From: Kribbella kalugense
GTDB taxonomy: Bacteria; Actinomycetota; Actinomycetes; Propionibacteriales; Kribbellaceae
DNA: 64,000 bases
Assembly: GCF_004365875.1 (NCBI RefSeq)
Contig: NZ_SODF01000003.1
Span: 419,763-483,762, forward strand
Direction: 5' to 3'
The notes under the pieces are model-generated. The model was not told where the DNA came from, did no database searches, and saw only the letters and a list, made by a program, of their open reading frames with translations. The translations under genes and the position numbers were made by a program. Below are positions 46,805-55,450 of the stretch, piece by piece (within the stretch, counting starts at the first letter, position 1; each line of letters starts with the position of its first letter).

Positions 46805-49090
46805 ATGAGCGAGTCCGTGATCACATACGCCGGCCATGATCCATCGATCACCGCCGGCAGGATCACGCCGTCCCCGGCCGGCGCGACCGGCGCTCGACCT
46901 GGTCGGCACGATGGTCCTTCCCCAGCCGGCGACCGGCCGCCTACGACACCGTGTCGATGCTCATGCTCGTGCTCATCGTCAGTCGGCGCCGACTGGAGAG
47001 AAGCCGCCACGTCCTCGCTGGATCGAGAAATTCCGGCCGATCTAGACATCCCAGAGGATCCCGACGATCCCCTAGGCCCCAGATTCTTCAGCGAACAGGA
47101 CATGCTGGACGCCGAACTCGACGAACTCCTCGGCGGTCACCGCTTCTCACGAGTAGACGCCCTCGAGTGGGAGCTCTGGGACGGCGTCGAACAAGACGAG
47201 GCCGAGCGAGCAATGCTCCGCCGCGAAGCACCGAGATGGGTATTCCTCAAGCCCGGCGGCGATCTCGCGACCGCATTGGAAGACACCAGGCCACAAGCAA
47301 TGTCCCCGACAGCGCTAATAGAGCTGATGAAGGCCGCGGATCGCCTGACCGGCTGGTCCGAATCGATCAAGGCGACCGCGATCGCATCCTTCATCCGGCA
47401 ACGCCGCGCCGAACACCAAGACTCACCCCGCCCAACCCAACTGGACGCCAAAGGCCGCCCAATCGACCCCGAACGCTCCTGGTACTCCGAGATCGCCCTA
47501 GCACTCGGCCTGTCCCCAGACACCGTGGGCCGCCGAGCCGAAACAGCCCTCCGCCTCACCTCAACCCTGTCAGCCACCCACTCTGCGCTGAGGTGCGGAG
47601 CCCTGACCTGGGGCAAAGCCCTGGCCATCTCCGAAGCCACCAGAACCCTCCCCGACGACGCCGCCCAAGCAGTAGAAGCCCACGTCCTGAAACGCGCCGC
47701 CTCCCAAACCCATCGAAACCTCCGCGAATCCCTGCGCCGCCAAGTCGCGAAACACACCGCCCCACAAGCAGCCGAAGATCACCGCGCCGCCGCAGCCGAC
47801 CGCACCTGCAAGATCGTCCCCCTGTCGGACGGCATGGCCGGCCTATGGATCGTCCACACCGCCGACAAGATCCAGCAAATCTGGATAGCCATCCAAGCCA
47901 TGACCACCCTCGCCAAACGAGCCACCCCCACCGCACCCCAAACCCCCGAGCCCACTAACTCCCCCATCCCAGAAACCACACCCCAAACCCCCGAGCCCAC
48001 CAACTCCCCCACCCCAGAAACCACACTCCACCACCACAACCCGCCACCCCAGAACAACCCGTCACGCGATGACAACCCCTCGCGCCCGGGAACCCCTCCA
48101 CCCGCAGCCGATCCTCCGCGCGCCCCAAGCCGACCACACCGCACCGACGCCACCCTCCACCGCGACCCCACACACCAAGACGAAAGCACCGCGGCACCCG
48201 CCACCGCAGACGCTGCCGCCGCTGCTACTGCTAGTGCTGCGAACTGCGATGTTCCGGACGCCCGCGCCCTGGATGCCAACCCTGCGAGCGCTGGTCCTGG
48301 CGCGGCGGACCGTGGAGCAGCGGACGTTGGCGACCTGGACACTGACACGTCGGACGCTGGTGCTGTGGACCGTGGTGCCGAGAAGGACACCCGGACCGCC
48401 GAGCAGCGCCGCGCAGACGTGGCCGCTGACCTGTTCGAACACATCCTGCACAACGGCGTGGACTGGCTCGGTCGTCGGCTCCCCGATCAGCATCGACGCC
48501 GTCCGCACATCGAGGTCGTCGTACCCGCGTCGACCTTGCTCGGCCTCGACGACGACCCCGCCGAACTCACCGGCTACGGCCCCATCCCTGCCGAGATGGC
48601 CCGCCGAATCGCCGCTGACGGTACCTGGCGACGACTCCTCACGGACCCCATCAACGGTGCCGTACTCGAGGCCTCCACCACCCGCCACGACCCCGGATCA
48701 CTCGTCACCGAAACCCTGCTCGCCCGCCACCCCGTCTGCGCGTGGCCCGGCTGCAACCGCACGTCCCGCGACTGCGACCGCGACCACCTCACGCCGTTCG
48801 CTCAGTCCGGACGTACGAGTCTGTCCGGCATGGCGCCGTACTGCGAGTACCACCACGTCATCAAAGACACCCCTGCCTGGGGCTGGACCACCACCAGCCA
48901 CCCGGATGGCTCCATCACACTCGTCACGCCAACGGGCCACCGCCACACGACCGTCCCACCCGCCCGCGGCCCAATCACCCAACAAACCAACACAAGTCCC
49001 CCGACCCAGCAAAGCCCCACCACCCAGCAACCCACCACTGATCCCACTGCCGACCCCAAGCAGACAGCTCACGACCCACCACCGTTCTGA
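46805..49090 (+). CDS. DUF222 + HNH endonuclease protein (13E12-like family)
   Basis: 761 residues. DUF222 domain about residues 95-370 (LDAELDELLGGHRFSRVDALEWELWDGV to the Pro-rich linker). A low-complexity linker of about 180 residues follows, including a duplicated 15-residue Pro/Thr unit. The HNH nuclease domain is near the C-terminus: HPVCAWPGCNRTSRDCDRDHLTPF and PYCEYHHVIKDTPAW give the Cys pairs, the DH and HH. The tail is Thr/Pro/Gln-rich. Such genes occur in multiple copies in actinobacteria and some are LexA-regulated; biological role unknown. Coding sequence is C/A-rich at third positions, unlike neighbours. Confidence 0.88.
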   Translation: MSESVITYAGHDPSITAGRITPSPAGATGARPGRHDGPSPAGDRPPTTPCRCSCSCSSSVGADWREAATSSLDREIPADLDIPEDPDDPLGPRFFSEQDMLDAELDELLGGHRFSRVDALEWELWDGVEQDEAERAMLRREAPRWVFLKPGGDLATALEDTRPQAMSPTALIELMKAADRLTGWSESIKATAIASFIRQRRAEHQDSPRPTQLDAKGRPIDPERSWYSEIALALGLSPDTVGRRAETALRLTSTLSATHSALRCGALTWGKALAISEATRTLPDDAAQAVEAHVLKRAASQTHRNLRESLRRQVAKHTAPQAAEDHRAAAADRTCKIVPLSDGMAGLWIVHTADKIQQIWIAIQAMTTLAKRATPTAPQTPEPTNSPIPETTPQTPEPTNSPTPETTLHHHNPPPQNNPSRDDNPSRPGTPPPAADPPRAPSRPHRTDATLHRDPTHQDESTAAPATADAAAAATASAANCDVPDARALDANPASAGPGAADRGAADVGDLDTDTSDAGAVDRGAEKDTRTAEQRRADVAADLFEHILHNGVDWLGRRLPDQHRRRPHIEVVVPASTLLGLDDDPAELTGYGPIPAEMARRIAADGTWRRLLTDPINGAVLEASTTRHDPGSLVTETLLARHPVCAWPGCNRTSRDCDRDHLTPFAQSGRTSLSGMAPYCEYHHVIKDTPAWGWTTTSHPDGSITLVTPTGHRHTTVPPARGPITQQTNTSPPTQQSPTTQQPTTDPTADPKQTAHDPPPF
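47936..48025 (+). repeat. Tandem 45-bp coding duplication
   Basis: Two adjacent 45-base units (47936-47980 and 47981-48025), differing at two bases, encode PQTPEPTNSP(I/T)PETT in the linker of the HNH protein. The reading frame is kept. Confidence 0.85.
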
Positions 49091-49159
49091 AGTACCGCGC
49101 GGTGGGTCGAGCCCAACCGCACAGAAGCTACGGCGGTGGAGGGTCGGACGTCGTTGGGG

Positions 49160-50668
49160 CTAGCGGTTGTAGGGGTGGGATAGGAGGGGGCGGGTGTTGG
49201 TGAGGATTTGTTCGTAGTTTGCGCGGATCTTTTCGGGGTTGAGGGTGATGGGGGGTTCGGGTTTGCCGAGGGGGACTTGCCAGGTTGGTGGGGTGTTGGC
49301 GCCGGAGAGGGCCCAGGCGGCTTGATGGGCGGCTCCTAGGGCGACGTACTCGGCTGGTTCGGGGAGGACGACCTCGGCGCCGAGGAGGGCGGGGGCCAGG
49401 GCTTGTACGGCGCGGGAGCGGGCGCCGCCGCCTAGGAGGAGGACTCGGTGGACGGGTAGACCCTGGGCGCGGAGGGCGTCTACGGCGTCGGCGAGGCCGC
49501 AGAGGAGGCCTTCGACGGCGGCGCGGGCCATTGTCGCGGGCTGCATGGTTGCGCGGGTGAGGCCGTAGATGAGGCCGGTGGAGTGGGGGAGGTCTGGGGT
49601 ACGTTCGCCGTCGAGGAACGGGAGCAGGACCAGGCCGTCGCTGCCGGGTGAGGTGATTGCGGCTTCGTCGAAGGCGGCTAGGTCTAGGCCGAGCATTTGG
49701 GCTGTTGCGGACATGACTCGGGCTGCGTTGAGGGTGCAGACGAGCGGGAGGTACTCGCCGGTGGCGTCGGCGAAGCCGGCGACGAGGCCGGTGGGGTCGG
49801 CGGTTGGGTGGGTTGAGCGGGCGAACGCGGTTCCGCTGGTTCCGAGGGAGACTGCGACGTCGCCGGGCTGGAGGTCGAGGCCGAGTGCGGCGGCGGCGTT
49901 GTCCCCGGTGCCGGCTGCTAGGGCCGCGCCGAAGGCTGTTTGGCCGACGATCTCGGCTGGGGCGGCGACTCGGGGGAGCTTGAGCGAGCGGCCGAAAGCG
50001 AGTTCGACGAGGTCGGGGCGGTAGCTGTTCGTCGCAGGCGACCACCAACCGGTGCCGGACGCATCGCCGCGGTCGGTGGTGATCCCGTCGATGCCGCGCC
50101 GGTCCGCCGCCAGCTTCTGGGTCATCCAGTCGTGCGGCAACACGACCGCGGCAGCCCGCAGTGCAGCCTCGCGCCGCATCGCAGCCTCCCGCCGCACCGC
50201 GTCTGTGTCCGCCGCACCGTGGGCAGCCCCGCCCGCCGGTTTGCTTTCGCCCCGCGCAGCCTCATCTCGGAGCCAGCGGAGTTTGGTGACTGTGAAGGAT
50301 GGGACGGGGACCGAGCCGATTGCTTCTGCCCAGGCCTCGGCGCCGCCCAGTTCTGCGATCAGCTCAACGGTTGCGTCGGCCGAGCTGGTGTCGTTCCACA
50401 GGACGGCGGGGTGGACGACCTCACCGGAGTCGTCCAGGAGCACCATGCCGTGCTGCTGACCACCGACGGCGATCGCCTCGACCCCGTCGAGTAGGCCGTC
50501 GGAGGCGTGTTCCCACGCCTTCCACCATTCGGCCGGGTCCACCTGGGTGGCGTCTGGATGCGGTGCGCGGCCCTCGCGGACCACGGCTCCGGTTTCGGCA
50601 TCGCATACAAGGACCTTGGTCGCCTGGGTGGAGCAGTCCACCCCGGCGACCAACCTCAGCTCAGTCAT
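49160..50668 (-). CDS. xylB: Xylulokinase
   Basis: 502 residues from the ATG at 50668. FGGY kinase: ATP/phosphate motif GVDCSTQATKVLV, GGQQHGMVLLDD (sugar site), WNDTSSADAT, the second phosphate motif SLGTSGTAFA (near 315), and FLDGERTPDLP. Phosphorylates D-xylulose to xylulose-5-phosphate. Residues about 140-172 are an extra Ala/Arg-rich insert with the duplicated RREAAMR/RREAALR unit, absent from ordinary xylulokinases as far as I know. Last gene of the polyol operon, 10 bases after the dehydrogenase. Confidence 0.92.
   Translation of the reverse strand: MTELRLVAGVDCSTQATKVLVCDAETGAVVREGRAPHPDATQVDPAEWWKAWEHASDGLLDGVEAIAVGGQQHGMVLLDDSGEVVHPAVLWNDTSSADATVELIAELGGAEAWAEAIGSVPVPSFTVTKLRWLRDEAARGESKPAGGAAHGAADTDAVRREAAMRREAALRAAAVVLPHDWMTQKLAADRRGIDGITTDRGDASGTGWWSPATNSYRPDLVELAFGRSLKLPRVAAPAEIVGQTAFGAALAAGTGDNAAAALGLDLQPGDVAVSLGTSGTAFARSTHPTADPTGLVAGFADATGEYLPLVCTLNAARVMSATAQMLGLDLAAFDEAAITSPGSDGLVLLPFLDGERTPDLPHSTGLIYGLTRATMQPATMARAAVEGLLCGLADAVDALRAQGLPVHRVLLLGGGARSRAVQALAPALLGAEVVLPEPAEYVALGAAHQAAWALSGANTPPTWQVPLGKPEPPITLNPEKIRANYEQILTNTRPLLSHPYNR
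50163..50198. repeat. Tandem 18-bp duplication inside xylB
   Basis: GCAGCCTCGCGCCGCATC (50163-50180) and GCAGCCTCCCGCCGCACC (50181-50198), two mismatches, in frame. They encode the repeated RREAA(M/L)R-type unit in the xylulokinase insert. Confidence 0.75.
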
Positions 50669-50678
50669 ACAACCCAGA

Positions 50679-52142
50679 CTAGAGGGCTTCGAGAGTGGCG
50701 CGGGCGCCGATCTCGTGCAGCGACTCGAGGGCGGCCTTGTACTGCGTGACGAAGCGGTCGTCGGACGCGAGATCGCCGAACAGATCCGGGTCCGAGATGA
50801 AGACCAACGGATCGTCCCGGTTGTGCTGGGCCCGTTCGACCAGTTTGTCGCGCAGTCGATCCACGACCTCGATCGGCTCACCCTGTTCGTCGACACCCTC
50901 GGCGTACCGGGCCCAGGACGCCACGACCAGGACCGAGCGCTTGATCTCGCGCGAGGCCGCGAGCTGCTCGCGGACCACCGGCAGCAGCCACTTCGGGATC
51001 CGGTCCGAGCTCTCCGCGCACAGTCGGGCGAGCGTGTCGCGGACCTCCGGGTTTGCGAACCGTTCGATCAGCTGGTGCTTGTAGCGGTCCAGATCGACCC
51101 CAGGCACCGGCGGCAACGTCGGCGTACCTTCGTTGTCCATGTAGCCGAGCAGGAAGTCGATGAACAGCTTGTCCTGGCACACCTCGTGCGCATACCGGTA
51201 GCCGGCCAGATACCCGAGATAACACAACGCCTGGTGCGACGCGTTCAGCAATCGCAGCTTCATCAGCTCATACGGCTCGACGTCCTCGACGATCTGTACG
51301 CCGACATCCTGGTACGGCGGCCTGTCGTCACCGAAGTCGTCCTCGAGCACCCACTGGGTGAACGGCTCGCACACCACCGGCCAGCCGTCCTCCACGCCGA
51401 AACGTGAAGCCAGCGCCTCCCGGTCCGCATCCGTGGTGACCGGCGTGATCCGGTCGACCATGCAGTTCGGAAACCGGACCGCTTCGGAGATCCAGTCGGC
51501 GAGCGCCGGATCCTTCAACCGGGCAAACGCGACCAGCATTTTGCGCGCCACGTGTCCGTTGCCCGGGATGTTGTCGCACGACATCACCGTGAACGGCGGT
51601 ACGCCGGCCGCCCGCCGCCGGGCGAGCGCCTCGATGATGAAGCCGAACGCGCTCCCCGGTGTCGCGCCCGGCTCCAGATCAGCGGCCAACGAGGGATCGG
51701 ACGCGTCCAGCTCGCCGGTCACCTGGTTGACGTGGTAGCCGCCCTCGGTGATCGTCAGCGACACGATCCGGGTGGCCGGATCGACGAGACGGTCAAGGAC
51801 GGCGGACGGGTCGTCCGGGGCGAACAGATAGTCCACCATCGACCCGATCACTCGAGGCTCGAGGGTCCCGTCCGGGTGCTTGATCACCAGTGTGTACAGG
51901 TGATCCTGCGCGGACAGGACGTCGTACATCCGCTTGTCCTGCGGGAGGACGCCGATGCCGACGATCCCCCAGTCGAGCGCCTTTCCCTCGTTCATCAGCC
52001 GGTCCAGGTACATCGCCTGGTGTGCGCGGTGGAAGCCGCCGACGCCGAAGTGCACGATGCCGGGGCGTACCGCCGTACGGTCGTACGACGGCACCCCGAC
52101 CTCGTTGCCTAAAGCATCCAGAGCAGCAGTACCCAGTTTCAC
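50679..52142 (-). CDS. Mannitol dehydrogenase family protein (polyol 2-dehydrogenase)
   Basis: 487 residues from GTG. N-terminal Rossmann half begins IVHFGVGGFHRAHQAMYLD; the C-terminal catalytic domain has the KxxxxNxxH pattern in MKLRLLNASHQALCYLG. The family oxidises mannitol to fructose, or arabitol to xylulose; with xylulokinase next door, D-arabitol or a related pentitol is the best guess. Its start overlaps the permease stop (GTGA). Confidence 0.92.
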   Translation of the reverse strand: MKLGTAALDALGNEVGVPSYDRTAVRPGIVHFGVGGFHRAHQAMYLDRLMNEGKALDWGIVGIGVLPQDKRMYDVLSAQDHLYTLVIKHPDGTLEPRVIGSMVDYLFAPDDPSAVLDRLVDPATRIVSLTITEGGYHVNQVTGELDASDPSLAADLEPGATPGSAFGFIIEALARRRAAGVPPFTVMSCDNIPGNGHVARKMLVAFARLKDPALADWISEAVRFPNCMVDRITPVTTDADREALASRFGVEDGWPVVCEPFTQWVLEDDFGDDRPPYQDVGVQIVEDVEPYELMKLRLLNASHQALCYLGYLAGYRYAHEVCQDKLFIDFLLGYMDNEGTPTLPPVPGVDLDRYKHQLIERFANPEVRDTLARLCAESSDRIPKWLLPVVREQLAASREIKRSVLVVASWARYAEGVDEQGEPIEVVDRLRDKLVERAQHNRDDPLVFISDPDLFGDLASDDRFVTQYKAALESLHEIGARATLEAL

Positions 52143-52981
52143 TTAACCGCCCCCAGCGACAGACCCTGGACGAGCTTGTCCTGTGCGGCGAACCCGGCGA
52201 TCAGCACCGGCAGCGACACCACGAGCGACGCGGCACAGACCTTGGCGAGGAACAAACCTTGACTGGTCACGAAACCAGTCAAGAACACCGGAGCCGTCTC
52301 CGCCACTGTGCCGGTCAGCACTCGGGCGAACAGCAGCTCGTTCCAGCTGAAGATGAAGCAGATCAGCGCGGCCGAGGCGATACCGGGTGTGACGATGGGT
52401 GCCACCACCGACCGTAGTGTGCGCGGCAGGTTCGCCCCGTCGACCGAGGCCGCTTCGAGGATCTCGACCGGTACTTCGGACAGGAAGCTACGCAGCATCC
52501 AGACCGCGATCGGCAGGTTCATCGAGGTGTACAGGATGATCAGCAGCCAGATGTTGTCCAGGAACCCGACCGACTGCGCGAACAGGTAGATCGGCAGCAG
52601 GCCGGCCACCACCGGCAGCATCTTCGTGGACAGGAAGAAGAACAGTACGTCCGTCCACTTCTTCACCGGCCGGATCGACAGCGCGTACGCCGCTGGGAAG
52701 GCGAGCAGGATGACCAGCGCGGTGGACAGGATGCTCGCCGTCAGCGAGTTCGCGATCGACGGCCAGGGTCCGGTGTCGAAGAACGCCCGGTAGCCGTCGA
52801 GGGTCAGCGGCGCCGCGATGTCCGGCGGGTTCTTGGCCGCGTTCTCCTCGGAGTGGAACGACGTCAGCAGCATCCACAGCACCGGCAGCACGAACAGGAC
52901 GCCGACGACCCACGCGACGACACTCAGCACCGAGCCGCCCCGGTTCTTCCGTCCGGTCACGATGGTGACTTGGCCGCTCAT
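52139..52981 (-). CDS. Polyol ABC transporter permease (MalG-like)
   Basis: 280 residues from the ATG at 52981. Six membrane segments and the EAA loop ASVDGANLPRTLRSVVAPIVTPGIA that contacts the ATPase. It is the partner of the permease ending at 52978 (ATGA overlap at 52978-52981). Sequence before the ATG in the same frame is not permease-like. No ATPase gene in the operon; actinobacterial sugar porters commonly share a MsiK-type ATPase (known for the family, inferred here). Confidence 0.92.
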   Translation of the reverse strand: MSGQVTIVTGRKNRGGSVLSVVAWVVGVLFVLPVLWMLLTSFHSEENAAKNPPDIAAPLTLDGYRAFFDTGPWPSIANSLTASILSTALVILLAFPAAYALSIRPVKKWTDVLFFFLSTKMLPVVAGLLPIYLFAQSVGFLDNIWLLIILYTSMNLPIAVWMLRSFLSEVPVEILEAASVDGANLPRTLRSVVAPIVTPGIASAALICFIFSWNELLFARVLTGTVAETAPVFLTGFVTSQGLFLAKVCAASLVVSLPVLIAGFAAQDKLVQGLSLGAVK

Positions 52982-53931
52982 TTGCTGGTCTCCTCTCGGA
53001 ACAGCGTCGACACCGACCGCAGTGCGAAGGTCGCGATCAGGATCGTGCCGATCACGACGATCACGCCCGCCGCCGACGCACGGCCGTAGTCGTGGGCGGT
53101 GTAGAAGGTCTGGTAGATCGTGTACGGCAGGTTCGCCGTACCCAGGCCGCCGGAGGTGATCGTGAAGACCGCGTCGAAGTTCTGTACGACGTAGATCGAG
53201 CCGAGCAGCGCAGACAGTTCGAGGTACTGGCGCAGGTGCGGGAGCGTCATGTAGCGGAAGATCTCCCACTGGTTCGCGCCGTCGATCCCGGCCGCCTCGA
53301 TCACGTCCAGCGGACGGCTCTGCAGGCCGGCCAGCAGGATCAGCATCATGAACGGCGTCCACTGCCAGACCAGCGCGAAGATGATCGACCACAGTGGCTG
53401 GTTGCTGATCCAGTCCGGTTGCGGCGCGTTGTCGCCGAAGATCCACTTCAGTACGCCGTTGAAGAGGCCGTACGTCGGGTTGTAGAGCGCGTGCTTCCAG
53501 AGCAGGGCCGCCGCGACCGGTACGACGAGGAACGGCGTGATCATCATCGTCCGGACCGCTCCGCGTCCGCGGAACTTGCGGTCGAGCAGCAGCGCGATCA
53601 GCAGCCCGAATACCAGGCTGATCAGTACGACGCCGGCGGTCAGCAGGATCGTGATCCAGATCGCGTGCCGGGTGTTCGCGTCGGTCAGTACCCGGCGGAA
53701 GTTGGAGAAGCCGGCGAACCCGCGCTCGTCGGGGTAGTAGGCGTTCCAGTTCATGAAGGACACGATGATCGTGACCACGAACGGCAGCTGGGTCACGATG
53801 ATCATGAACACCAGCGCGGGCAGCAACGGAGCGCGCCGGGCCCAGTCGCCGGTCCTGCGCATCAGCGAACCCTCCGAACCAGGCGGCGGAGCAGAGTGCC
53901 GGCTCTTCGGCGTCTCGGTAGTTACAGTCAT
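52978..53931 (-). CDS. Polyol ABC transporter permease (MalF-like)
   Basis: 317 residues, about 35-residue cytoplasmic start then six membrane segments. EAA loop AAGIDGANQWEIFRYMTLPHLRQYLEL. Starts 13 bases after the binding-protein stop and overlaps the second permease. Together they form the channel of a CUT1 family importer. Confidence 0.92.
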   Translation of the reverse strand: MTVTTETPKSRHSAPPPGSEGSLMRRTGDWARRAPLLPALVFMIIVTQLPFVVTIIVSFMNWNAYYPDERGFAGFSNFRRVLTDANTRHAIWITILLTAGVVLISLVFGLLIALLLDRKFRGRGAVRTMMITPFLVVPVAAALLWKHALYNPTYGLFNGVLKWIFGDNAPQPDWISNQPLWSIIFALVWQWTPFMMLILLAGLQSRPLDVIEAAGIDGANQWEIFRYMTLPHLRQYLELSALLGSIYVVQNFDAVFTITSGGLGTANLPYTIYQTFYTAHDYGRASAAGVIVVIGTILIATFALRSVSTLFREETSK

Positions 53932-53944
53932 GGCCTCTCCCCTC

Positions 53945-55318
53945 TCACTTCGCCTGTCGCGAGCGGTAGCGCTCGGCGACGTCGTCGGCGAGCACCTGCC
54001 CGCGTTTCAGCGCCTTGTCGACGCTCATCCGCCCCGCGATCGCCGAACTCACGTCCTGACTGACCTGGGTCCCGAGGTCCGGGAACTCCGGGATGTCGAT
54101 GAACTGGATCCCCGGCGCCGGCCGCGGCTGGGTACCCGGGTTCTTCGGGTCGGCGTTCTCGATCGCCGACTTGGTCGGCTCGGCGAAGGCCGCGGCCTGC
54201 TTCACGTACTCCGGGATCTCGTACGTCGAGGCGCGCTTGCCGGCCGGAACGTTGGACCAGCCAACCTTCTCGCCGACCAGCTTCTCGTAGTCCTTGCCGG
54301 AGGCCCAGGAGATGAACTTCCAGGCGGCGTCCTTCTTCTTCGAGGCTTCCTGGATCCCCCAGGCCCACGCGTACAGCCAGCCGGAGCTGTCGGTCTTGAC
54401 GACCGGAGCCGGTGCGTAGCCCATCTTGCCCTTGACCGGCGAGTTCGGCGCCTCGAGCGATCCGGCCGCCGACGTCGCGTCGTACCACATCGCGACGTTG
54501 CTCTGGATGGTGTTGTTCAGGCACTCGGTGAAGCCGGCCTGCGGTGCGCCCGCCTCACCGTGCTCGCGGACCAGGTCGACGTAGAACTTGGTCGCCTCGG
54601 TGAACGCCGGCGAGTCCACCTGGGCCTGCCAGTCCTGGGTGAACCAGGTGCCGCCGAAGGTGTTCACGACCGTGGTGAGCGGGGCGAACAGCTGACCCCA
54701 GCCGGGCTGGCCGCGCAGGCAGATGCCGCGCATCCCAGGCTGGGCGTTGTCGACCTTGGCGGCGATGTCCGCGACCTGCTGCCAGGTCGGCTTGTCCGGC
54801 ATCGTCACGCCCTTGGACGCCAGGATGTCCTTGCGGTACATCAGGAACGACGACTCGCCGTAGAACGGCTCACCGTAGATCTTGCCGTCGTCCGCGGTCA
54901 TCGACTGGGTCATCGGCTTGAGGATGTCGTCCTGGTCGAACGACGAGTCCTTGGCGATGTAGTCCGACAGCGGCGCGATCCACTTGCTCCGGGCGTAGAT
55001 CGGGATCTCGAAGTTGCTCACCGACGCCACGTCGTACTGACCGGCCTGGCTGGAGAACTCCTGGCTGATCTTGTCCCGGACGTCGTTCTCCGGCAGCACG
55101 GTGAAGTTCACGTGGATGCCGGTCTCTTTGGTGAAGTTGTCGGCGGTCAGTTTCTGCAGGTCGACCATCTGCGGGTTGTTCACCATCAGCACGTTGATGC
55201 TGTCGGCGCCACCGCCGCCGGCCCCGCCGCCCCAGCCCGCACAGCCGCTGACCGCACTCACCAGGAACGCGACCCCGACCGCTCCGATCCGTTTACGCCT
55301 ACTCAGCACGAGCCACAC
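53945..55318 (-). CDS. Sugar/polyol-binding lipoprotein of ABC transporter
   Basis: 457 residues from GTG 55318 (AGGGAG just upstream); GTG 55309 is possible. Signal peptide SRRKRIGAVGVAFLVSAVSGC with the lipobox VSGC. Mature protein is a family 1 extracellular solute-binding protein (INVLMVNNPQMVDLQKLTADNFTKETGIHVNFTVLPENDVRDKI). Captures the substrate for the two permeases. First gene of the operon; divergent from the SorC regulator across operator-like dyads. Confidence 0.93.
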   Translation of the reverse strand: MWLVLSRRKRIGAVGVAFLVSAVSGCAGWGGGAGGGGADSINVLMVNNPQMVDLQKLTADNFTKETGIHVNFTVLPENDVRDKISQEFSSQAGQYDVASVSNFEIPIYARSKWIAPLSDYIAKDSSFDQDDILKPMTQSMTADDGKIYGEPFYGESSFLMYRKDILASKGVTMPDKPTWQQVADIAAKVDNAQPGMRGICLRGQPGWGQLFAPLTTVVNTFGGTWFTQDWQAQVDSPAFTEATKFYVDLVREHGEAGAPQAGFTECLNNTIQSNVAMWYDATSAAGSLEAPNSPVKGKMGYAPAPVVKTDSSGWLYAWAWGIQEASKKKDAAWKFISWASGKDYEKLVGEKVGWSNVPAGKRASTYEIPEYVKQAAAFAEPTKSAIENADPKNPGTQPRPAPGIQFIDIPEFPDLGTQVSQDVSSAIAGRMSVDKALKRGQVLADDVAERYRSRQAK

Positions 55319-55334
55319 TCCCTTGCTGGTGGTC

Positions 55335-55348
55335 TGCTCATTTGAGCA
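55335..55348. promoter_or_regulatory. SorC-type operator, copy 1
   Basis: TGCTCATTTGAGCA, a perfect TGCTCA-N2-TGAGCA dyad 17 bases upstream of the binding-protein start. A half-site (TGCTCA) follows at 55355-55360. Confidence 0.65.
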
Positions 55349-55382
55349 TGCCTCTGCTCACAGCATGAGTGAACCGGGAAGC

Positions 55383-55400
55383 CCCTTGACCTGTCAAGGG
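55383..55400. promoter_or_regulatory. Dyad in polyol operon promoter region
   Basis: CCCTTGACCTGTCAAGGG: eight-base arms around CT. It carries TTGAC(C) and its complement on both strands, so it may hold back-to-back -35 elements rather than a repressor site. Confidence 0.45.
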
Positions 55401-55425
55401 TCTGTGCAACACTTGGGTCCGATGG

Positions 55426-55439
55426 TGCTCATATGAGCG
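55426..55439. promoter_or_regulatory. SorC-type operator, copy 2
   Basis: TGCTCATATGAGCG matches copy 1's pattern with one mismatch at the last base. It ends 11 bases before the regulator's preferred ATG, consistent with autoregulation. Confidence 0.65.
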
Positions 55440-55450
55440 GGGAGGCTTTG

